Below, one piece after another: positions 49,607 through 58,100 of a stretch of 59,115 nt of DNA; positions within the stretch are counted from its first letter, which is position 1; each line of letters begins with the position of its first letter. A program made the position numbers and the translations under genes. Source of the stretch: Arcicella aurantiaca (GTDB lineage: Bacteria > Bacteroidota > Bacteroidia > Cytophagales > Spirosomataceae); the NCBI RefSeq assembly GCF_003148625.1, contig NZ_QGGO01000012.1:105912-165026 (forward strand), read 5' to 3'. Below the pieces are notes generated by a model. That model saw only the letters and a program-made list of their open reading frames with translations, made no database searches and was not told where the DNA came from.

Positions 49607-49781
49607 TAGACTTCCTGCGAAAGTGTTTTAAGTCGTAAAACAACATCTTTTCGGCTACCAATAGCGAAAATTTTTCAAGATTGGGCATCCCCCATTTCTC
49701 TGCTATGCTTTCAAAACTCCCGCTATTTTCACTCGAAAATATACCATTTTTCAATCTTAAAACACTTTCGCAGGAAGTCTA
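49607..49781. mobile_element. MITE-like element with 26-bp perfect terminal inverted repeats
   Basis: Arms 49607-49632 (starting TAGACTTCCTGCGAAAGTG) and 49756-49781 are exact reverse complements over 26 bp. The interior of 123 bp is non-coding, with a second weaker inverted pair (AATAGCG near 49661 and CGCTATT near 49731). It ends 5 bp before the haloperoxidase stop. No obvious target-site duplication. Probably a non-autonomous relic of a DDE transposon, family not identified, which may now end the minus-strand transcript. Confidence 0.75.
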
Positions 49782-49786
49782 TTGAA

Positions 49787-51139
49787 TTACTTCAACCAAT
49801 TCAATCTATTTACACTTCTACCAATACGTTTTCCTTGTTCCAAGCCCACTTCGCAAGCCTGACGAAAATGTATTCCTCCATAAATTCGAGACATGGACGC
49901 TTCCAGAGCAGCTTCATCAAAACTCTTAAATTTTCGAGGTACTAATTTATCTCTTAAATAGTCTGTTTGGTCAACAAAAGCATATTCATTGCCAAAAATA
50001 GAGCTTAACACTTCTGAAGCCGCACCCCATTGCGTAGAGTGTCCAGAGGTATATTCTGGAAAAGCAGGCGTATAAAATGACGGTTTAAAACGCTTGTCGA
50101 TAACCTCTTGTATATAGGTAATTGGGCGTATGCAATTAGTTGAATATTTAGTTTCCCAGCAACAAATAAAAGCATCATTCAAGGCAATTCCTGTTTTAGC
50201 ATAAGCGTAGGCAAACTTATCCAATGATACTTTTTCTTTCTCAAGCGCATTCACTAAAATATGAATTGTATGCCCTCCCGGAGTATAAGAAACAATGGCT
50301 TCATCACGCCAATATTCAGCAATTAACCGTTGGTCAAAGGTCAATTGTCTTGATATTTCATAAACTTCCATTGCTTGTTTATAGAAGTCAGAATCGGGTT
50401 CTTTTGAGAATGGAATTGGGTTGGCAGGTTTTGTTTGTTCATAAACATCTTTAATAAAAGTCCTGTTTTTTCCCCACGTTGGTTGTATCGAAATACGAGC
50501 ACGAGTCTTGGTATCATCCCAAGATGAACCACTTGGAGCTTCATAATGGGTGTAATCACGAGCAACCGTTTCCTCGATACTTTTCCGAAAACCTCCATCT
50601 ATTTTAGAATATTGATATACATATTCAGCGACTTTTCTGCCAAAAAAGGCAGATTCTTCCACTTGTTTTTGATTTTTATAGACAGCCTTGAAATATCTCT
50701 CATTGTTTTTATGTAAGGTATCCAAACCCTTACGTATATAATTATAGTCATCTAAATTTGGATATAAATAAGAAAAAAGGCTGTCTGTAACCGTTTTGAT
50801 AGTTTCGTCTGCTACAACATCCCAAAGGAGAGGTTTATTGGAAGTAGGTGGATTTGTGAATCCATTGATTTGATTACTTAAAGAACGATAGGTAGGAGAG
50901 CCACCGTTGATTGCTTGATACAATGTTATGCCGACATATCCATGAATACGGGCAGCATTAGTTGCCGCAATTCCCGATTTCATAATCATCGTATTGATTA
51001 TCCTCACATATTGTTTGGGAATATTGGAATCGTAGGCATTGGTATTCTTGAAGTTTTTGTTCTGAGCGAAAGAGTGATTAATACTCCAGAATAGAATAAC
51101 TCCTAAGAAGAAATAAAATGATAGGCTACTTTTTTGCAT
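49787..51139 (-). CDS. Vanadium-dependent haloperoxidase / PAP2-like secreted enzyme
   Basis: 450 aa with a signal peptide (MQKSSLSFYFFLGVILFWSI...FAQ). The vanadate/phosphate site of the PAP2 superfamily is recognisable: WETKYSTNCIRPITYIQ (K-x6-RP type), FPEYTSGHSTQWGAASEVL (SGH) and SRIYGGIHFRQACEVG (SR-x5-H). The family oxidises halides with hydrogen peroxide, but bacterial members may act as acid phosphatases, and sequence alone cannot decide. It is secreted to the periplasm or outside. The MITE lies directly downstream. Confidence 0.9.
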   Translation of the reverse strand: MQKSSLSFYFFLGVILFWSINHSFAQNKNFKNTNAYDSNIPKQYVRIINTMIMKSGIAATNAARIHGYVGITLYQAINGGSPTYRSLSNQINGFTNPPTSNKPLLWDVVADETIKTVTDSLFSYLYPNLDDYNYIRKGLDTLHKNNERYFKAVYKNQKQVEESAFFGRKVAEYVYQYSKIDGGFRKSIEETVARDYTHYEAPSGSSWDDTKTRARISIQPTWGKNRTFIKDVYEQTKPANPIPFSKEPDSDFYKQAMEVYEISRQLTFDQRLIAEYWRDEAIVSYTPGGHTIHILVNALEKEKVSLDKFAYAYAKTGIALNDAFICCWETKYSTNCIRPITYIQEVIDKRFKPSFYTPAFPEYTSGHSTQWGAASEVLSSIFGNEYAFVDQTDYLRDKLVPRKFKSFDEAALEASMSRIYGGIHFRQACEVGLEQGKRIGRSVNRLNWLK

Positions 51140-52126
51140 CTTGATAGTTTGTTTTCAGATAGATTTGGTTAAACATTGGGCTTACATATTTAGTACGAAT
51201 TAAGAGATTTTTTAGATTAAAACTAAATTTTTCAATCAATTACTTCCAAAAGCGTTCTGTAAATTTATTAAAAATAATACTTTTTTTATGTCACTTTTTC
51301 AATGCAAGGTCGTCTATAATGTAGTGGATTTTAGATGCTTACCCACTTGTTGAAATAGTTGAATTAGTGGTTATAAAAAAAAAATCAAAAAGTCCATTTA
51401 GTTGAAATACTATCCATTTAGTGAAAATTGGCATGATTTTGGCTCTATATGCAGTAGCAGTCTTCGATTTCGCCGATTGAAGATTGTTTAAAAAATAAGA
51501 ATAAAATGCTTTGTTAATTAGAAATAAATCGTTTTATTTGCGACCTAAACTCCAATACAAACGTTACAGATTCTTTATCAATTTTCGCCTAAGAGATAAA
51601 GAAAACGTAGAGCAAAAGTCCCTTATTTTTAGCCAAGTAGTTGAACTTAAAATTAGCAAGTAGTCAGTATTTCCCTTTAAAAAGGAATGCGATTGCCGAT
51701 TTTGCCATTTGCTTCCCGCCCTTGAAAGCTAAATGGATTTAATGTTTTTGCCCAAATTTTAGGTAAAAACATAGAAGGAAACACCGCTCTGGCCGCCCCT
51801 GAAGTTTCCTTACTTCAATTTATCAATCTTATACTCAATGATTTAGGGCATGATGACTGGTCGCCGCCGCAAAAGACCTTTCGTGACTTATTTCCTTACA
51901 ACACTTTTAAAACATTCGTATCCGCTATCCTGAGATTCAGGGTATTTCGTGCTTGCTTTGAAAATTTTAAAGATTTTCTCTGCTCCTGAAATTCCTATAC
52001 CCTCTCGGTAGCCTGCCTTACTGTGTTTCAAAAGTTTTGAACTTGAATTTTTGTAGCAATCAAGTTTTGTGATTGCATAGAAATATTTACCCAACAATCC
52101 GCCCTAAAATCAATAAAGTTTCTAAA
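51140..52126. other. Long leader or degenerate region before the giant adhesin
   Basis: 987 bp without a credible gene. It contains three similar motifs, CCACTTG (51343), CCATTTAGTTG (51394) and CCATTTAGTGA (51414), the last two 20 bp apart. It also holds start-less open stretches on the plus strand: one of about 88 codons at 51726-51992 (containing TALAAPEVSLLQFINLILND) and one ending near 51662. The nucleotides AAGACCTTTCGTGAC at 51873 recur almost unchanged (AAGGCTTTTCGTGAC) at 52340 within the adhesin leader. Either gene decay, a duplicated leader fragment, or a long regulatory 5' UTR. Confidence 0.5.
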
Positions 52127-55100
52127 ATGAAAGACTTTACTGCTGTAATGTTCTCATTCTGTGAGAGCGTGATTTCCAATTCAAAACAGGAAACTGTTAA
52201 AAAATCGGAAGCGGGAAGTAGCCGCAATTACCGTGCCAACCTCTTCAACAATATTTCTGCAAGAATTTTTTTGTGGGGATTTTATGCTATTTTTTCAGGG
52301 TTATTCAAGTTACTCGAAGGACGGATTCTGTCTATTCGAAAGGCTTTTCGTGACCTTATTAAAGAACATAATTATCTAAGCTCGGTATTGAGCAGTAGGG
52401 TCTGCTTTATTGCAGATAAGGTTTCTATCGCAAGTAGAAGCCTTATCGCAATTTTGGTGGTTTTGATAAATCTAAACTCCCATGTTGTTGAAGCTCAGTG
52501 TACAGGGTGTACTGTTTCTGCTCCTACTAATGGTACAAGTTATACGCTTTCTGGAAATCAGAAATTGTGTGTGACTGGTAATGTTGGTTCAATGTCATTG
52601 AACTTTTCTGGAACAGGGAATAGTATATGTGTGGCAACAGGTGTGACATGGACTCAGAATAGTGGCAACTTTGCAGGTGTGACTATTGATGTTTATGGAA
52701 CATTCAACATGAATGGAAGTTATAACTTCAACTCGCCAGTTGTCATCAATATTAAACCGGGTGGTGTCTTGAATACAGATGCTACCAGTTTTGGAAATAA
52801 TATTACGATTAACAATGAGGCGACTGTCAATTTTACGACAACCTCTCAAGTTACTGCTCAGGGTACATTTGTTTTCAATAACGTTGGTACGGCGTCAGTT
52901 GTCAATGCTTTGTCTAATACTCTATTCTATCTTGGTAGTGGAAGTACATTCACAAATGATGGAACTGTAAGTTTTGCAAGTGTTGAAAATAGTGATGCTT
53001 TATTATTTAGAAATACAGCAACGGGTGTTATTACGATTGATGGAACACTTTACAATCATGGGAATATTATTAACTACGGTTTGATTCAAACGGTGTGTGG
53101 TCCATTTGGTCAGGTAGGGTGTAGTTTTATCGTTGGAAATAAAGGTGCTGGGAAAGAATTTAATATTGCTTCTGGGGGATGTGTTAAGATTGGTGGAGAT
53201 GCAACCTTTGATGGCCCCGGAATTATTAACGGAGGGTTTGAAGTTGGAGGTAATTTAACTATCAACAAACCTGTAACAGGAACAAACGGTTCTGTATTGG
53301 TTAAGAACGGAATAAGTACAATCAACATTGATGGTAGCTTCAACGGAACAGGAATGTTGTTTTACGATGTTAATACAGCCAGTCATAATTTTGATGTAAA
53401 AAATGGTAATGCTGCTTCAACTTTATATACCGTTAGTTCTGCTGCTGGATGTGGGTCTATTACTTCACCTCCTTTGGCTTCATGTACTAATTTAGGTGGT
53501 ACTGTATTTAGAGATTTTAACTTGAATGGTAAAAGAGATAATGCAGATGAAATTGGATTAGCGGGTGTAACGGTTAAGGCTTTTAATACGGCAAATACTT
53601 TAGTAGGTACAACAACAACGCTTGCAGATGGTAGTTTTGCCATAAACGGATTTTCGGGACCTTTAAGAGTCGAATTCTCAAATCTGCCTGCTGGTTATGT
53701 TTCAGGTCCAGATGGTACGACGAGTTCGACGTCAATTCAGTTTGTTTCGGCAAATAGTTGTTCTGTCAATTTTGGTGTTAACCACCCAGACGATTTCTGT
53801 GTGAAAGCAGGAGTTCAGCCTAAGGTGGCAGTGCCATGTTATGCAAACGGTGCTTACTTCACTACTGGAACAAGTGGTGCTGGCTTAGAAGATGCTTTAG
53901 TTTCATTCCCATATAACAGAACAGGAGACAAGGCTACGTCGGGTAATGAACCTTATGTGATGTCTAAATATAGTTCAATTGGTTCTGTTTGGGGTGTGGC
54001 TTACAACAAATACAAGAAAACATTATTTACGACTGCTTTCATGAAGCGTCACTCAGGTTTTGGTCCAGAAGGTCCAGCAGGTTTGTACGTTATTCAAAAT
54101 GCAGATAATAATGGAACTGGATATACCATTACGGGTATAGATTTGAAAGCAGTGTTAGGAATCAATGCTGGTTTTGATTTACCGAGAAATTTCCCAATTA
54201 ACAAAACACAAGCTGTTGATGATGGTGGTAACGCTGTTTTTAATGCAGTTGGTAAAATGTCTTTTGGAGATTGTGAGTTATCTTCTGATGGTAATACTTT
54301 ATACATCACAAACTTATTTGATAAGAAGATTTATGTACTAAACGTATCTAATCCTACTTCGCCTACTTTGATAGGCTCATTTGCTGTGCCAAATCCAGCT
54401 TGTAGTGGAACAAATGAATATGTTCCTTTTGGCTTAAAATGGTACAGAGGTAAAGTATATGTTGGCGTTATTTGTACTGCTGAAAGTTCACAACCTGCTA
54501 CGGTTGGTTCGTTGTACGGACAAGCTGGATTTGACACTAAGGGGTTAAGTTCTGCGAATTTGAAAGCAACAGTATATGAATTTAATGGTTCAACTTTTAC
54601 AACGGCTTTAACACAATTTCCTTTAAATTTTGATAGAGGTTTAGCAAATAGTTCGACCGTATCATATTCTATCTGGAGACCGTGGGTTAATACTTACTCA
54701 CAAGTTAATAGCAATAGAGGTCAAACTTATCCACAACCAATTTTATCGGACATTGAATTTGATTCTGATGGTTCAATGATTTTAGGTTTTGCTGACCGTT
54801 TCTCTCATCAGATGGGTAATGCCAATAATCCTCCTGCTGATGGTTTAGAAAAAGTTGTTAATGGTGACTTTACCGCTGGTGGAACAGGTTTCTCTTCAGA
54901 CTATGCTGCCAATAATACATCTAATGGTGGTGGTGGTATCACAACAAATGCACAAAGTTTTTATGGGTGGGCATCTGCTTGTACTGATAGAACTTCAGGT
55001 ACAGGAAACTTTATTGTAGCTGATGGTGCTACCGTTGCTGGCAAAAGAGTATGGTATCAGACAATATCGGTAACTCCTGGAACTGCTTATAACTTGTCTT

Positions 55101-58100
55101 TCTGGGCAACTTCAATTAACTCAGGAACGCCCGCTAAATTATACTTTACCGCTAATGGTACTCGTATAGGAACGGATAATTGTAATCTAAGTAGCTCTCC
55201 ATGCGATTGGGTTCAATACTCAACTACTTGGACAGCTCCATCTTTCACTTACTCTATAACATTGGCAATTGTAGATGGTGAATTGGCTGCTACAAGTAAT
55301 GACTTTGGTCTTGACGAAATATCTTTCATTCCTACATCTGGAACTCTTGAGACTGGACGTGTGGAAGGTGATTTAATGCGTGCAACCAAATCTGGTTCAA
55401 CTTGGACGATTGAAAATAATGGTACTGCAAGTGGAACTACTACTTCAGGTGCTAATAAAGGTGGTGGACCTGGTGGTGGGGAATATTACTTTGGTGATAT
55501 TACCATTGACCACGATGAACCGACTATGGGTGGTATTGCTTTATATCCAGGTACTGGTGAAACGATAACTACAGCTGCAGGCCCGGGTAATATCTTCTAT
55601 TCGGGAGGAACTCGTAGAATAGATAATAGCACAGGAGATTATTTATATGATAACTCTCCAATTGCGTGGAATAACGTAAGTAATTATCGTACAAATTATA
55701 GCTCTCGTCCAACTCCAACTGGAGATTATAAATTATACAATGGTGATACTCCGGGTACATTTGGTAAAGCATCAGGTTTAGGAGATATTGAAGTATTCTG
55801 TGCTTTAGCTCCTTTAGAAATTGGTAACCGTATTTGGAGAGACTATGACCAAGATGGTATCCAAGATGCGAATGAACCGGGGATTCCAAGTATTACGGTT
55901 TTATTATTCAAATCAGGAGTTCAAGTAGCTTCAACAACTACAAACTCAATTGGTGAATATTATTTCAACGATGCAAACGTAACAGGTGGTTTATTACCTT
56001 CAACTGCTTATGAAATTAGAGTTGCGACTGGTCAGACAAGCCTTGCTCAAACATTTTTGTCTCCAGCCAATGCTAATACTAACAATAGTGATGAAATTGA
56101 TAGTGATGCAACTATTTCAGGAAGCAATGCTATTATTTCAGTAACAACGGGAGCTTATGGAGAAAGTAATCATACTTATGATATTGGTTTCTCTCCGAAT
56201 TGTCCAACCTTGAGTAACCCTCAACCTAATAATGGAACACAGACAATTTGTTCTGGAGCAAATATTCCATCATTAACTTTAACAAGTAATTCAGCGAGCC
56301 AACCATTACCAGTAACAACTTATATAGAATGGTGTGCTTATAAAGTACCACAGGCTAACCCATATTTAATGGTTGATGAACATTATTGTTTACAACCAGA
56401 AGCAGTTTTAGTTGATGGAGCAGTTACTGCATCTAACTTAACAGGCTTACCTACCAATACTGGAACAACACCAATTACTTATTATGTATATGCGTGCTTG
56501 AAACCAGTACCTGATGCAAACAATCCATATTGTCGTCCATTTGTAGCTTATACAATTATTGTGAACCCAATCCCAGCAGCACCAAGTGTTGTTACGGGTG
56601 GTAGTGCTTGTAAGTCTGGAACAACTGCGACTGTAAGTTTAGGAGCAACTTGTGGAACATCAGAAACACCAGTTTGGTATGCTTCTCAAACATCAACAGC
56701 TGTATTAGGAATTGGAGATTTATTTACAACTCCTGCCATTTCTGCAACAACAACTTACTATGTAGGATGTAAAGGTGTAACTTCTCCAAATTGTGAAACC
56801 GCTATCAATACACGTAAACCAGTTGTAGCAACAATTATTACAACGCCTGCTGCTCCAACTGTAACTATTACAAGTAACGGAGGCAATGGTAACGTTTGTG
56901 GTACTTCAGCTACTTTAGAAAGTGGTTGTACAACAGGAACATTAAAATGGTCAAACAATGCAACAACCAATGTAATTACAGTAACTACTTCTGGAACATA
57001 CACTGCAACTTGTACTTTGAATGGTTGTACAGGACCAGTTTCAAACTCAGCTACGATAACAATAAACTCAGTTCCAAGTGCTTTGACGGTAACAGGTGGA
57101 GGCGTTTCTATTTGTGCAGGAAGTTCAACTACTTTGACTGCATCGGCTTGTTCAGGAACTTATACATGGTCTAATGCAGTATCTGGAACAACTGCTACCT
57201 CAATTACAGTTGCACCAACTGCTACCACAAATTATACCGTTACTTGTACAGTTAACGGCTGTACGAGTCCTGCATCAGCAAATGCAACAATTACGGTAAA
57301 TGCTATTCCAAGTCAACCAACAGTTACAGGTGGAGGTGTTACAATTTGTGCAGGAGCTTCAGCAACGTTAACCGCTTCTGGTTGTACTGGAACATATACA
57401 TGGTCAAACGATGCAACAACAGCTTCAATAACTGTAACTCCAACAGTAACAACAGACTACACAGTAACTTGTAAAGTGAATAACTGTACAAGTGCTAATT
57501 CGGCTAATGCCAGAGTAAACGTAAGTCCAAACCCAACAGTAACAGGAACAGGAGCAACAGTTTGTGAAGGAGAAACGATTAACTTATCATCAGTAGGAGC
57601 TCCGGGTAATTTTGTAAGTGGTTTAAATATCTCAGGATTGAGTTTTGACCATGCAGGTATTCCAACAGCCAATTTAGCAAATCAATATGATGGAGGAACT
57701 TCTCCACATAACTCAGTTGCGACAATTATTGACTTAAATATCCCTTCTAAAGGATTAACAGATTATACGTCATTCTGTGCAGAGGTTGGTTCTCCAATCA
57801 GCATAAATGTAAATTATACAGGATATAATATTGTACCATTAGAATCTCTTGCAAAACAATATGCAGGAGTGGCTGGTCATGCTTCAGTATTGATTCCAAC
57901 AGGGGGTATCGGAGCAGTTCATGCAGGTATGTTAAGATACCTTTATGACAAACACTTTATATCAACATCACCTTCTGCTTGGACATTAGAACAAGCAGCA
58001 GCTTTCCAAATTGCACAATGGGAAATTACCCATGACCAATATGTAGCTAACCCAGATTTTTCAGTAAAAAATGCAAGTACAAACGGACTATATTATAATT

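Noticed and set aside
49596-49789. GAATTA direct repeats (49596 and 49784) as a target-site duplication of the MITE
   Set aside because: They are not adjacent to the inverted ends (5 and 2 bp away), and a 6-bp AT-rich match is easily chance.
51888-52097. Minus-strand ORF of 69 codons upstream of the adhesin
   Set aside because: Overlaps the more protein-like plus-strand stretch, has no signal, no promoter and no recognisable composition.
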